Position numbers and translations under genes: made by a program
From: an uncultured Desulfovibrio sp.
GTDB taxonomy: Bacteria; Desulfobacterota; Desulfovibrionia; Desulfovibrionales; Desulfovibrionaceae
Assembly: GCA_947177085.1 (NCBI GenBank)
Contig: CAMWTD010000001.1
Coordinates: 1 to 34,048, forward strand
Reading direction: 5' to 3'
DNA length: 34,048 nt
The notes under the pieces: model-generated
Told to the model about the DNA's origin: nothing
Databases searched by the model: none
Seen by the model: only the letters and a program-made list of their open reading frames with translations
In this document: positions 7,029 through 15,455 of the stretch, piece by piece
Numbering within the stretch: position 1 is the stretch's first letter
How the letters are laid out: each line of letters begins with the position of its first letter

Positions 7029-9353
7029 CTACATGCCCTTGAACGGGTTGGGGCCAAGGGCCGTGATGCGGGCGACAAAGCCGTCGATGAGGTCCGGCAC
7101 CCTGTCATATTCGTCGATGGCCACCTCGAGCTGGTCCACGCGCTCCGGCTCCACGCCGAGGCGGCTCAGGGTCTCGGCGATGTTGTCGCGCCGGCGCGCG
7201 CAGATCTCCGAACCCTTGATGAAGTGGCACTGGTAGTCGTCGCCATACTTGCAGCCGAGCAGCAAAACGCCGTCAAAGCCCTTGCTCATGGCGTCGGACA
7301 CCCAGATGGCGTTGACGGAGCCAAGGCAGCGCACCGGGATGATACGGCAGTACGGGCTCCACGACTTGCCGCGCAGGCCGGCCATGTCGAGGGCCGGATA
7401 GGCGTCGTTCTCGCAGGCGAGGATGAGGATGCGCGGGCCTTCCTTCTTGAAGTCCTTGGGGACAACGACCTCGCGGATCATGGAGCCGATCTGGTCGATG
7501 CTGTAGTTGGCGAAGGAGATGACGCGCTCCGGGCAGGCCCCGAAACAGGTCCCGCAGCGGCGGCAGCGCGCCGGGTTGGGCTTGGGCGTGCCCTTTTCGT
7601 CGTCGTCCAGCGCGCCGAAGGGGCATTCCTCGGTGCAGCGCTTGCACTGGGTGCAGCGCACGAAGTTGAACAGCGGATGCGACGCGTCGCCCGAGCGGGG
7701 CAAAACGGCCACGCCGTGTTCGGCCGCCTCGATGCACTGGATGGCCTTGAGCACCGCGCCACAGGCGTCCTCGGCGCAGGCGTCCAGCGTCATGGGCTGG
7801 CGTACGCAGCCGGCGGCATACACGCCGGTGCGCCTGGTCTCATAGGGGAAGCAGATGTAGTTGGAGTCGGCGAAGCCGTCGAAGAGGTCGAGGTCCGGAA
7901 AATCCGGGCCCTGACGGTAGTCGAAGTTGACCGTGAGGTCTTTGGCCGTGGTGGGCACGAGGCCGCAGGGAAGCACCACGAGGTCCACCTCGAGGTCGAA
8001 GTCCATGCCGAGCAGGGTGTTGGCGCAGGAGACCACCACGCGGTCGCCGAGGTCTTTCACGGCGGTCACGTCGGCCTTGGTCATCATGATGCCCAGGCGG
8101 TCCTGCATCTTCTTGTAGAAGCGCTCGAGGATGCCGGGGATGGCCATGTTCTTGTAGATGACGAAGGCCTGCACCGCGTCGTTGGTCTTGTCGCAGATGA
8201 TGTTGGCCTGGCGCAGCATGCCCACGCTGTTCACGGCGTTGGAGTACTGGAGGTGGCGGATGCTCTCCAGGTCCTCCTTGACGTAGGGCGCGTCCATGTT
8301 TTCGCCGTCGCTCTCCACGTTCTGGCCTTCGTCCTCCCTGAGGGTGTCGGCGGCCTCATACACGCCGCCGTCCCCGGCCTCCCGGGCCAGGGCCTTGGCC
8401 CCGAAGGCCTGCTCGGCGAGGGTGGTGTCGAGCACGAAGGCGATGCGCCTGGCCGTGACCTTGCCTTCCACGAGCATCTTGGCGAACTCGCCGGCATGCA
8501 CCACCGACGGGCTGCCGTAGCCCATGGGCTCGAGATACTTGCCGTCCAGCGGCGTCCAGCCGGTGGCGAGCACCACCGCGCCCACCTCAGCCGTCACGGA
8601 GCCCTGCGGGGTGGCGATCCCGGCCTTGAATTCGCCGGGCTGGCCCTCGAGCTTCGTCACCGTGGCTTCCAGATAGCGGGTGATCTTGGGCTCGGCCTCA
8701 AGCTCGGCGATGCGGGAGGCCAGTTCCAGCGGCTCCTTGTCTGTCCACGGGGAGGCGAGCGGCGAGGACACCGGGATATTGTTGGCCGCGCCGCCGAGCT
8801 TGTCGGATTTTTCCACAAGCACGACCTCGTAGCCCGAGGCCGCGGCTTCCATGGCCGCGTGCATGCCCGTCCAGCCGCCGCCGATGACGAGGATGCGGCG
8901 CGTGCCCGGGCCCGTGGCGGGCTCCGGCGTTTCGGTCTTTGAAAGGCGCACCATGCCCATGTTCACATAATCGGTGGCCATGAGGCGCAGAAGCTCGGGC
9001 GCGTCCCCGGGGGGCAGCCCCAGGACCGAGCCTCCGTCCGGGTCGCGGTAGGCGAGCACGCACTGCTCGCGCAGGTTGACGTGCTCCACCTGCACGGGCG
9101 CGCCGTCGTGCGGCGCGAAGCGATAAAGGTCCGCGTCCACGCGCGGCGAGGCGCCGCAGAGCAGCAGCCCGTCGAGGCCCTCGGCCGCGATGTCCGCCTT
9201 TATCCCGTCCACGGCCTCCGCGAGCACGGGCACGACCTTGGCCACGGCCGCGAGCGCGCCCCACTTGTCGCGCACGCCCTGGGCCAGGGCCTCCGCGTCC
9301 AGGCCGCCGCCGATGTTGGACTGATCAAAATAGACGCCAATCTTGCCGGCCAT
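7029..9353 (-). CDS. qmoB: Qmo subunit B (HdrA-like flavoprotein with MvhD-like domain)
   Basis: 774 residues. An N-terminal region (1-150) precedes an FAD-binding Rossmann motif (IGGGWTG, about 157-163) and an HdrA-like flavoprotein core. Two ferredoxin-type clusters lie at about 567-610 (CTQCKRCTEECP and CRRCGTCFGACP). A C-terminal MvhD-like domain (about 640-774) holds Cys residues in the CRIIPVRCLG and LLGCKYGDDYQC segments. This is the standard QmoB architecture. QmoB forms the soluble flavin part with QmoA and is thought to contact AprAB. It starts 5 bases after the qmoA stop. Confidence 0.95.
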   Translation of the reverse strand: MAGKIGVYFDQSNIGGGLDAEALAQGVRDKWGALAAVAKVVPVLAEAVDGIKADIAAEGLDGLLLCGASPRVDADLYRFAPHDGAPVQVEHVNLREQCVLAYRDPDGGSVLGLPPGDAPELLRLMATDYVNMGMVRLSKTETPEPATGPGTRRILVIGGGWTGMHAAMEAAASGYEVVLVEKSDKLGGAANNIPVSSPLASPWTDKEPLELASRIAELEAEPKITRYLEATVTKLEGQPGEFKAGIATPQGSVTAEVGAVVLATGWTPLDGKYLEPMGYGSPSVVHAGEFAKMLVEGKVTARRIAFVLDTTLAEQAFGAKALAREAGDGGVYEAADTLREDEGQNVESDGENMDAPYVKEDLESIRHLQYSNAVNSVGMLRQANIICDKTNDAVQAFVIYKNMAIPGILERFYKKMQDRLGIMMTKADVTAVKDLGDRVVVSCANTLLGMDFDLEVDLVVLPCGLVPTTAKDLTVNFDYRQGPDFPDLDLFDGFADSNYICFPYETRRTGVYAAGCVRQPMTLDACAEDACGAVLKAIQCIEAAEHGVAVLPRSGDASHPLFNFVRCTQCKRCTEECPFGALDDDEKGTPKPNPARCRRCGTCFGACPERVISFANYSIDQIGSMIREVVVPKDFKKEGPRILILACENDAYPALDMAGLRGKSWSPYCRIIPVRCLGSVNAIWVSDAMSKGFDGVLLLGCKYGDDYQCHFIKGSEICARRRDNIAETLSRLGVEPERVDQLEVAIDEYDRVPDLIDGFVARITALGPNPFKGM

Positions 9354-9358
9354 GCCGC

Positions 9359-10594
9359 CTACCTCCCTTTCACCGTTTGCACCGCCTTCAGGGCGGCGGC
9401 TGTGCCGGACTGGGCCGAGCGCGTCACGTCAAGGGGCATGCGCGCGCAGCCGCAGGCGAAGATGCCCGCCTTCTCGCCGCCGGCCACGAAGCCGTCCTCG
9501 TCCAGCGGGAGCGGCAGGGGCAGATCCTGCCCGGCGAGGGAAGGCTGCATGCCGGTCGCCAGAACGGCGAGGTCAAAGTCGAGGGAAAGTTTTTCGCCGC
9601 GGATGGCGTCCTCACAGGTGAGGCGCACGCGGTCGCCCTCGATGGCCTGCGCTTCCGCCACCTTGCCCTTGATGAAGGTCACGTTGGGGAGCGCCTGCAC
9701 CTTTTCCAGCACCTTCACATAGCGGCCGGGCGCGCGCAGGTCGATGTAGAACACCGTGATGCGGGTATTGGGCGACTGCTCGGCGAGGTAGAGGCACTGC
9801 TTGAAGGTGGCCATGCAGCAGATATAGGAGCAGTAGCCGAGATGGTTCTGGTCGCGCGAGCCGGCGCACTGCACAAAGCCCACGGAAAGCGGGGCGCGGC
9901 CGTCGGAGGGGCGCACGATTTTTCCGCCCGTGGGCCCGAAGGAGGAGGCGAGGCGCTCCATCTGCATGTTGCTGATGCAGTTGGCGATGTCGCCGCCGCC
10001 GAGATTGACGAGATTGCGCATGGCATAGGGCCGCCAGCCCGTGGCCACGATGATGGCCCCCACGGAAAGCTCGATCTCGCGCGGTCCCTCGTTGATCTCA
10101 AGAAAGCGGTTGCCCGCCACGCGCGCGGCGTCCGCGCGGGTGAGGGTGTCGGGGTCGAGCACCCAGCGGGCCGGGTAAGCGAAGGGCATGGCCTTGTAGA
10201 GCGCCTTGCGCGAGGACAGGCCCAGGTTGAACTCGCTCTTGGTCTCGCCGTCGAGGGTCTGGGCGAGCAGGCTGAAGTCCACGTTATGCGCGGCCGTGTG
10301 CCGGGGCGACAGGCGCACCCGGGCCGTGTAGTCGCCCTTCTTGCCGGCAAGGCCCACCACCTCGGCGAGTGTCAGGCAGGTGATGCGCGGGTTCTTCCTG
10401 ATGCGCTGGAACTGGATCTCCAGACCGCAGGAGGGCGGACAAAGTTTGGGGAAATACTTGCTGAGCTGGGCCACCCGGCCGCCGAGCCAGGGCGATTTTT
10501 CCACGAGAAAGACGTCGTGGCCCAGTTCCGCCGCTTCGAGGGCGGCGGTAAGGCCCGAAAAGCCCCCGCCCACGACGAGTATGGCGTTGGACAT
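9359..10594 (-). CDS. qmoA: Qmo subunit A (HdrA-like flavoprotein)
   Basis: 411 residues, corresponding to the flavin core of HdrA. An N-terminal FAD motif (VVGGGFSGL, about 7-15) is followed by the typical CPPSCGLEIQ segment (52-61) and a Cys-bearing YICCMATFKQCLYLAE segment found in HdrA/QmoA proteins. No ferredoxin domain is present, as expected for QmoA. The ATG at 10594 has AGGAGG about 10 bases upstream. It heads the qmoABC-D group and lies 131 bases downstream of aprA, a neighbourhood typical of sulfate reducers that fits electron delivery to APS reductase. Confidence 0.95.
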   Translation of the reverse strand: MSNAILVVGGGFSGLTAALEAAELGHDVFLVEKSPWLGGRVAQLSKYFPKLCPPSCGLEIQFQRIRKNPRITCLTLAEVVGLAGKKGDYTARVRLSPRHTAAHNVDFSLLAQTLDGETKSEFNLGLSSRKALYKAMPFAYPARWVLDPDTLTRADAARVAGNRFLEINEGPREIELSVGAIIVATGWRPYAMRNLVNLGGGDIANCISNMQMERLASSFGPTGGKIVRPSDGRAPLSVGFVQCAGSRDQNHLGYCSYICCMATFKQCLYLAEQSPNTRITVFYIDLRAPGRYVKVLEKVQALPNVTFIKGKVAEAQAIEGDRVRLTCEDAIRGEKLSLDFDLAVLATGMQPSLAGQDLPLPLPLDEDGFVAGGEKAGIFACGCARMPLDVTRSAQSGTAAALKAVQTVKGR

Positions 10595-10676
10595 CCTGGA
10601 GATCCTCCTGCGTTGCGCGGCGCACGTATTGCGGGCTCCGCCGCGGGAACTGCCCCGGAGGCCGGAGCGGATGAAA

Positions 10677-10701
10677 GGAGGGCGGCGCGCTGCCGCCCTC
10701 C
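10677..10701 (-). terminator. Hairpin between aprA and qmoA, probable (partial) terminator
   Basis: A 10-bp perfect stem (10677-10686 with 10692-10701) and a 5-base loop. On the minus strand it is followed by only three T residues (TTTCATC). It lies 25 bases past the aprA stop. The weak T tract suggests a leaky terminator or an mRNA-end stabiliser that sets different apr and qmo levels, not a full stop. Confidence 0.55.
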
Positions 10702-10725
10702 CCGATGGCGTGATGCGGTTTTTCC

Positions 10726-12714
10726 CTAGTCAGGGATGATCTGGATATAGGGCTTCTTGTAGAAGGTGGTCACCCCGGTGGTGGGATCGAACTTCGAGTT
10801 CACGAAGCACTTCCACTTGCTGTCGTCGAGGGGCATGAAGTCCGCACGGTAGTAGAAGCCCGGGTAACGGGTTTCTTCGCGGAAGGCGATGTGCTGCATG
10901 TGCAGGCGCACGGTCCACAGGCGGTGGTAGTTCTCCCAGCAGCGGAGAAGCTCGTGCAGGTCGCGGGCGGCCAGCTTGGCGGAGTCCACTTCCAGCATGT
11001 CGAGCAGGTGGAAGCCCGTCTTGAGCATGGCGTCGGACGTCATGTAGTAGGTGGCGACGCCGCCGCCGTATTCGTCCGTGTGCTTGATGAGCCGCATCAT
11101 GAAGTTCTTGGGCGCGATGTAGCTCGGGTTGACCACGGGGTCGGTGGAAACGCCCTTGCCGGCCTGGAAGTTGTCATAGGGACGGTAGACGAGCTTGCGC
11201 AGCTCCTCGTCCGTCTCCTTGATGGTGGGCTGGAAGTCCTTGTGGTCCACGCAGTAGCGCACCATCTGCTTGCCGGCGATGCGGCCCTCGGCGTGCGAGC
11301 CGGAGGAGAACTTGTGGCCGGAGGCGCCCACGCCGTCGGCGCAGGTGAACAGGCCCTCGACGGTGGTCATGCGGTTGTAGACCTTGCCGTTGCTGGCGCG
11401 GACCTTGTATTCCTCGGGAACCCAGTCCTCGTCCGGGCCGGACACCCAGATGCCGCAGCAGCCGGAGTGCGAGCCGAGCAGATAGGGCTCGGTGGGCATG
11501 ATCTCGGAGCCGCGCTCCTCGGGCAGCGTGTCGGTGCAGGCCCACAGGTTGGCCTGGCCCACGCACATGTCGAGGAAGTCTTCCCAGGCCTCGCTCTCAA
11601 GGTCCTTCTGCTGCTCTTCGTTGAGGGTGGCGAAGGTGGTGTTGAGGGCGGTCTTGGTGTCCATGTAGATGGGGCCGCGGCCTTCGCGCATTTCGCGCAG
11701 CATCATGTGGTTGCGCAGGCACGTGGGGATGACGTTGCCCTTGGCGTAGCCGCGGTCCTCATAGGGCTTGAGCATGGCCTTGTTGGTCACGCAGTAGTCC
11801 TGCCCCAGGGAGTTGGTGGCCTTCGCCTTGAAGAGCAGGAACCACGCGCCCACCGGGCCGTAGCCGTCCTTGAAGCGGGCGGGCACGAAGCGGTTTTCCA
11901 TCATGGTCATCTCGGCGCCGACCTGGGCGCAGAGCGCATAGGTGGAACCGGCGTTCCACACCGGGTACCAGGCGCGGCCCATGCCCTCGCCCATGGAGCG
12001 GGGACGGTACACGTTGACCGCGCCGCCCGCGCCCACCATGATGGTGTTGGCGCGGAAGATGTGCACCTCGTTGGCGCGCAGGTTGAAGCCCACGGCGCCG
12101 GCGATGCGGTTGGGCACGTTCTTGTCGAGCAAAAGCTTGACGATGAACATGCGCTCCATGATGCGGTCCTCGCCGAGGGCGTTCTTGGCGGCCTCGGCCA
12201 CGATGCACTTGTAGGACTCGCCGTTGATCATGATCTGCCAGCGGCCGGAGCGCACGGGCTTGTCGCCCTTGGCGAGGCTCATGCCCTTGGCCTTGGCCTG
12301 GGCGCCGTTGAGGTTGTGGCCGTCGGGCCCCTTGATCCAGCAGGGCAGGCCCCATTCCTCGAAGAGCAGCACGCTGTCGTCCACGTGGCGGCCCACGTCA
12401 TAGATGAGGTCCTCGCGCACGATGCCCATGAGGTCGGTGCGGACCATGCGGACATAGTCGTCCGGAGTGTTGTCGCCAAGATAGGTGTTGATGGCGGAAA
12501 GGCCCTGGGCCACGGCGCCGGAGCGCTCGAGGGCGGCCTTGTCGCAGAGCAGGATCTTGAGGCCATGCTTGTCGCCCCAGCGGACAGCCTCGTAGGCCAC
12601 GCCGCAAGCGCCCATGCCGCCGCCCACGATGAGCACGTCCACATCGTGCGTTTTGACGCTGGGTTCGGAAATCGGTACGCCCTTGGCGGGTTCGTTAACA
12701 GGAATCGTCGGCAT
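10726..12714 (-). CDS. aprA: Adenylylsulfate (APS) reductase alpha subunit
   Basis: 662 residues, the usual length for AprA. It belongs to the fumarate reductase/succinate dehydrogenase flavoprotein family. The FAD-binding motif is at about 28-38 (LIVGGGMGACG), followed by the conserved SGAVAQGLSAINTYLG segment. The enzyme reduces adenosine-5'-phosphosulfate to sulfite and AMP in the cytoplasm, using electrons relayed by the iron-sulfur subunit AprB. It follows aprB by 29 bases with a good AGAAGGAGA ribosome site, so the two are co-transcribed. Among the most strongly expressed proteins of sulfate reducers. Confidence 0.97.
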   Translation of the reverse strand: MPTIPVNEPAKGVPISEPSVKTHDVDVLIVGGGMGACGVAYEAVRWGDKHGLKILLCDKAALERSGAVAQGLSAINTYLGDNTPDDYVRMVRTDLMGIVREDLIYDVGRHVDDSVLLFEEWGLPCWIKGPDGHNLNGAQAKAKGMSLAKGDKPVRSGRWQIMINGESYKCIVAEAAKNALGEDRIMERMFIVKLLLDKNVPNRIAGAVGFNLRANEVHIFRANTIMVGAGGAVNVYRPRSMGEGMGRAWYPVWNAGSTYALCAQVGAEMTMMENRFVPARFKDGYGPVGAWFLLFKAKATNSLGQDYCVTNKAMLKPYEDRGYAKGNVIPTCLRNHMMLREMREGRGPIYMDTKTALNTTFATLNEEQQKDLESEAWEDFLDMCVGQANLWACTDTLPEERGSEIMPTEPYLLGSHSGCCGIWVSGPDEDWVPEEYKVRASNGKVYNRMTTVEGLFTCADGVGASGHKFSSGSHAEGRIAGKQMVRYCVDHKDFQPTIKETDEELRKLVYRPYDNFQAGKGVSTDPVVNPSYIAPKNFMMRLIKHTDEYGGGVATYYMTSDAMLKTGFHLLDMLEVDSAKLAARDLHELLRCWENYHRLWTVRLHMQHIAFREETRYPGFYYRADFMPLDDSKWKCFVNSKFDPTTGVTTFYKKPYIQIIPD

Positions 12715-12743
12715 CTTCGTATTCTCCTTCTCGCGTGCGCGGC

Positions 12744-13232
12744 TTAGTTGCTGTGGGCGATGACGGTCGCGGTCTTGTCGGCTTCCTGGACCTCAAACTT
12801 CTTCTTGATGGGGTCCTTGGGCGTGGGGAGCTTGGTCTCGGTGAAGAGGCATTCGTCGTCCAGGTTGGCCCCCTCGGGCTTGCCCTCGTAGGGCTTGATG
12901 GAGCCTTCCGGCGTGGTGCGGATGGGGAACTTGAAGCGCTTGACGGTGCCGTTGCGGAACTGCACGGTCCACATGATGGAGTCGGCCGAACGCAGGGGAA
13001 TACAGACGCCGCCCATGGGGCAGAAGTCGGCGTACGGGCGGGCGGAGATGGCGCCCTGCGGGCAGATCTTCACGCAGGAATAGCACTCCCAGCAGGCATC
13101 CGGCTCCTGGTTGTAGGCCCGCATGGCCTCGGGGTCGAGGATCATGAGGTCGTTGGGGCAGATGTACATGCAGGCGGTCTTTTCGCCACCCTTGCAGCCG
13201 TCGCATTTGGACGGATCGACAAACGTCGGCAT
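12744..13232 (-). CDS. aprB: Adenylylsulfate (APS) reductase beta subunit
   Basis: 162 residues. The N-terminal ferredoxin domain carries Cys10, 13, 21, 25 and Cys47, 50, 53, 57 for two [4Fe-4S] clusters. The first motif has the insertion seen in AprB (CDGCKGGEKTACMYICP). A beta-sheet middle part and a C-terminal tail that wraps around AprA complete the protein. It carries electrons to the FAD of AprA. It is the first gene of the apr operon behind a GGAGGA site, with the candidate promoter about 110-140 bases upstream. Confidence 0.97.
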   Translation of the reverse strand: MPTFVDPSKCDGCKGGEKTACMYICPNDLMILDPEAMRAYNQEPDACWECYSCVKICPQGAISARPYADFCPMGGVCIPLRSADSIMWTVQFRNGTVKRFKFPIRTTPEGSIKPYEGKPEGANLDDECLFTETKLPTPKDPIKKKFEVQEADKTATVIAHSN

Positions 13233-13493
13233 ACGTGTCCTCCACTCGTAAGAAGTTATGCCGTGCTCATGCCGGGAACGATACGCCCCCCCGGGCGTCG
13301 GCCGCTTCCCGATGCGAAAACGAAGAGCGCATGGCTTGCGAAATTAGTAACAAGGCGCGGCGCTTCGCGTCAAGCCCCCTTTGAAAAAATTCCCGGGTTC
13401 TTGAAAGCAATATCTTTGTATTCCTTAGGGTTAGTTTGGGAAAAAATATCGGCCGCCGTGGGCGCACCCGGAAACGCGGGCGCGTGGGCCCGC
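13233..13493 (-). promoter_or_regulatory. Control region upstream of aprBA
   Basis: Gene-free stretch between the argD terminator and aprB, markedly richer in A and T near 13380-13450 than its surroundings. On the minus strand TTGACG (13368-13373) and an AT-rich -10-like element inside TTACTAAT (13343-13350) make the best promoter candidate. It predicts a leader of about 100 nt. I see no convincing small ORF or RNA gene in the rest. Confidence 0.5.
13336..13353. promoter_or_regulatory. Candidate Rex operator in the aprBA promoter
   Basis: The plus-strand 18-mer TTGCGAAATTAGTAACAA agrees with the classic Rex box TTGTGAA-N4-TTCACAA at 11 of 14 defined positions. It overlaps the proposed -10 of aprBA, as expected for a repressor. 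Rex is an NADH/NAD+ sensing repressor known to control sulfate-reduction genes in Desulfovibrio. The match was made by eye, with no background statistics. Confidence 0.45.
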
Positions 13494-13528
13494 AAAAAAG
13501 CGCCCCGGGCCTTTGGGGCCCGGGGCGC
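13494..13528 (-). terminator. Strong rho-independent terminator of dut-argD
   Basis: A perfect 12-bp GC stem (13500-13511 with 13517-13528) with a 5-base loop, followed on the minus strand by six T residues (13494-13499). It lies 25 bases beyond the argD stop and shields the aprBA control region from read-through. Confidence 0.88.
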
Positions 13529-13552
13529 GGTTGCGGCCGCAAGGGCCGGCCC

Positions 13553-14752
13553 TCAGCGCCCGGAAAGGATGTCCTCCAGCGTGATGGCAAAACTGTCGAG
13601 CTGCACTTCCTCGATGGTGAGCGCGGGCAAAAGGCGCAGGGTCTTGCCGTGCGAGAGGTTGCAGATGAAGCCCCGGCGCAGCAGCTCCTCCCACACGGGC
13701 TTGCCGTCCTCCACAAGCTCCACGCCGATCATCAGGCCCACGCCGCGCACCTCGCGGATCTTTTCCGGCAGGCGCTGTTGCAGGTCGCCAAGGCGCGCCA
13801 TGAGGGCTTGCCCGATCCTGCCCGCGCGGTCGGCGAGGCCGTCGCGCAGCATGATGTCCACGACCTTTGTCGCCACGGCGCTCGTCAGCGCGCCGCCGCC
13901 GAAGGTGGTGGCGTGGCTGCCTGCCTCGAAGCCGCGGGCCATTTCGTCCGTCGCCAGCATGGCCCCCATGGGCAGCCCATTGGCGAGGGACTTGGCCACG
14001 CTGATGGCGTCCGGCGTGAGGCCCGCGTGCTGGAAGGCCCAGAATTTGCCCGTGCGCCCCATGCCGCACTGCACCTCGTCGCAGAGGAAGAGCGCCCCGC
14101 GCTTGCGGCACAGGGCCTCCACGCCGCGCAAATAGTCGTGCGGCAGCGGCACGACGCCGCCCTCGCCCTGCACGCATTCCACAAGCACGGCGGCCGTGGC
14201 CGGCCCCATGGCCGCGACGAGGGCGTCAAGGTCGCGCGGGGGGACCTGCCGGAAGCCTTCGGGCAGCGGCGTGAAGCCGTCGGAAAGGCTCTCGCGGCCC
14301 GTGGCGGCGAGCGCGCCCAGGGTGCGGCCGTGGAAGCAGCCCTCGAGAGTGATGATCTCGTAGGCGTCGCGCTTTTGCACCTTGCGCATGTAGCGCCGGG
14401 CAAGCTTGATGCAGGCCTCGTTGGCCTCCGCCCCGGAATTGCAGAAAAAGGCCTTGCTGTGGTGCGTGGTCGAGAGCAGGCGCTGGGCGAGGTCGAGCTG
14501 CTCCTGCTGGTAGAAGAGGTTGCTCACGTGCCAGAGCTTGCGGGCCTGCGCCTCCAGGGCTGCGTTGACCTCGGGATTGCAGTGACCGAGGCCCACCACG
14601 GCGATGCCCGCCAGAAGGTCCGTATATTCCTTCCCGTCCACATCCCAGAGGCGGGAGCCCTCGCCGCGCGCGATGGCCAGCGGGTAGCGGCTGTAGGAGC
14701 GGCAGAGCAGGCGCTCTTCCTCTTCCCGGATGGCGTCAAAGGCGTGCGACAT
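13553..14752 (-). CDS. argD: Acetylornithine (N-succinyldiaminopimelate-type) aminotransferase
   Basis: 399 residues, class-III PLP-dependent aminotransferase. Visible family marks are CNSGAEANE (about 104-112, phosphate binding), the CDEVQCGMGRTG segment (224-235) with the Asp that contacts the pyridine nitrogen, and the PLP-binding lysine at about 254 in SVAKSLANGLPMGA. Length and order match ArgD, which converts N-acetylglutamate semialdehyde to N-acetylornithine in arginine synthesis; the same enzyme often also serves lysine synthesis. A related omega-aminotransferase is possible but less likely. It lies 58 bases after dut with AAAGGAG before the ATG. Confidence 0.88.
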   Translation of the reverse strand: MSHAFDAIREEEERLLCRSYSRYPLAIARGEGSRLWDVDGKEYTDLLAGIAVVGLGHCNPEVNAALEAQARKLWHVSNLFYQQEQLDLAQRLLSTTHHSKAFFCNSGAEANEACIKLARRYMRKVQKRDAYEIITLEGCFHGRTLGALAATGRESLSDGFTPLPEGFRQVPPRDLDALVAAMGPATAAVLVECVQGEGGVVPLPHDYLRGVEALCRKRGALFLCDEVQCGMGRTGKFWAFQHAGLTPDAISVAKSLANGLPMGAMLATDEMARGFEAGSHATTFGGGALTSAVATKVVDIMLRDGLADRAGRIGQALMARLGDLQQRLPEKIREVRGVGLMIGVELVEDGKPVWEELLRRGFICNLSHGKTLRLLPALTIEEVQLDSFAITLEDILSGR

Positions 14753-14810
14753 GGTGGAACTCCTTTGCGGCGGGGCCGCCGCGTGCTGGGGGGACTGTGG
14801 AGAGAAAGGA

Positions 14811-15314
14811 CTAGCGGCCGGTGTGCCCGAAACCGCCCGCGCCGCGCTGGGTGGGGTCGAGTTCGGGCACTTCCTCCCACGCGGGAGGCCGGTAAGGCTG
14901 GAAAACGAGCTGGGCCACGCGCTCGCCGCGCCTGAGCAGGCGCTCCTCCCCGGAGGTATTTAAGAGGAAGACGCGGATCTCGCCCGTATAGTCCGGGTCG
15001 ATGAGGCCCACGCCCTGCGCCACGGTGAGCCCGTCGCGCGCGCCGAGGCCGCTGCGGGAATAGACAAAGCCCGCCCAGCCCGGCACGGCCGGCTGGACGC
15101 TTATGCCCGTGGGCACGGCGAGACGGCCGCCAGCCGGGATGCGCGCTTCCGGCGCGTCCAGACAGGCGCGCAGGTCCACGCCGGCGGAACGGGGCGTGGC
15201 CGGAGCGGGCAGGCCGCCGCCCGCGGCATAGAGTTCGCGGGCGCCGGGGCGCGTGAAGGCGATGCGGACGGCGAGGCCCGGGACGTCCGCCGAGGGGCCG
15301 GAAGTATCGTTCAT
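14811..15314 (-). CDS. dut: Deoxyuridine 5'-triphosphate nucleotidohydrolase (dUTPase)
   Basis: 167 residues, trimeric all-beta dUTPase. All five signature motifs are visible: AGVDLRA (44-50), SRSGLG (86-91), GLIDPDYTGEI (103-113), RGERVAQLVF (129-138) and the C-terminal RGAGGFGHTG arm (157-166). It hydrolyses dUTP to dUMP and pyrophosphate, keeping uracil out of DNA and supplying thymidylate synthesis. I take the ATG at 15314, which gives a normal N-terminus; the frame is open upstream but without a good start. The candidate promoter lies so close that the mRNA may begin at or near this ATG. Confidence 0.95.
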   Translation of the reverse strand: MNDTSGPSADVPGLAVRIAFTRPGARELYAAGGGLPAPATPRSAGVDLRACLDAPEARIPAGGRLAVPTGISVQPAVPGWAGFVYSRSGLGARDGLTVAQGVGLIDPDYTGEIRVFLLNTSGEERLLRRGERVAQLVFQPYRPPAWEEVPELDPTQRGAGGFGHTGR

Positions 15315-15319
15315 GCCGC

Positions 15320-15348
15320 CTTGTAGCGCAGGCCCCGCGCGACTGCAA
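15320..15348 (-). promoter_or_regulatory. Candidate dut promoter, very close to the start codon
   Basis: Minus-strand TTGCAG (15343-15348), a 17-base spacer and TACAAG (15320-15325). Transcription would begin around 15313, practically at the dut ATG (15314), which would give a leaderless or very short-leader mRNA. Hexamers are only moderate matches. Confidence 0.3.
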
Positions 15349-15398
15349 GGGGAAGCCGCGCCTGCTCTCGGCCGGCCCTCTTTGCCCGCCCTTTGGCA

Positions 15399-15428
15399 TT
15401 GACCGGCCGCCGGGCCCGGGCGTATGGA
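15399..15428 (+). promoter_or_regulatory. Candidate promoter of aroE-aroQ
   Basis: TTGACC (15399-15404), an 18-base spacer and TATGGA (15423-15428), 28 bases before the aroE ATG, in the divergent gap between dut and aroE. Confidence 0.45.
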
Positions 15429-15455
15429 ATGGGGCAAAACTCACGAGGACTCCGC

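Noticed and set aside
5196..8942. A 1248-codon open frame on the plus strand, opposite qmoB-qmoC and the qmoD-like gene
   Set aside because: It is antisense to genes with clear motifs, is rich in His, Gly, Ala, Arg and Glu, and shows no domain. Long antisense frames are expected at this GC content.
10891..12747. A 618-codon open frame opposite aprA
   Set aside because: Composition typical of antisense GC-rich sequence; aprA on the other strand is unmistakable.
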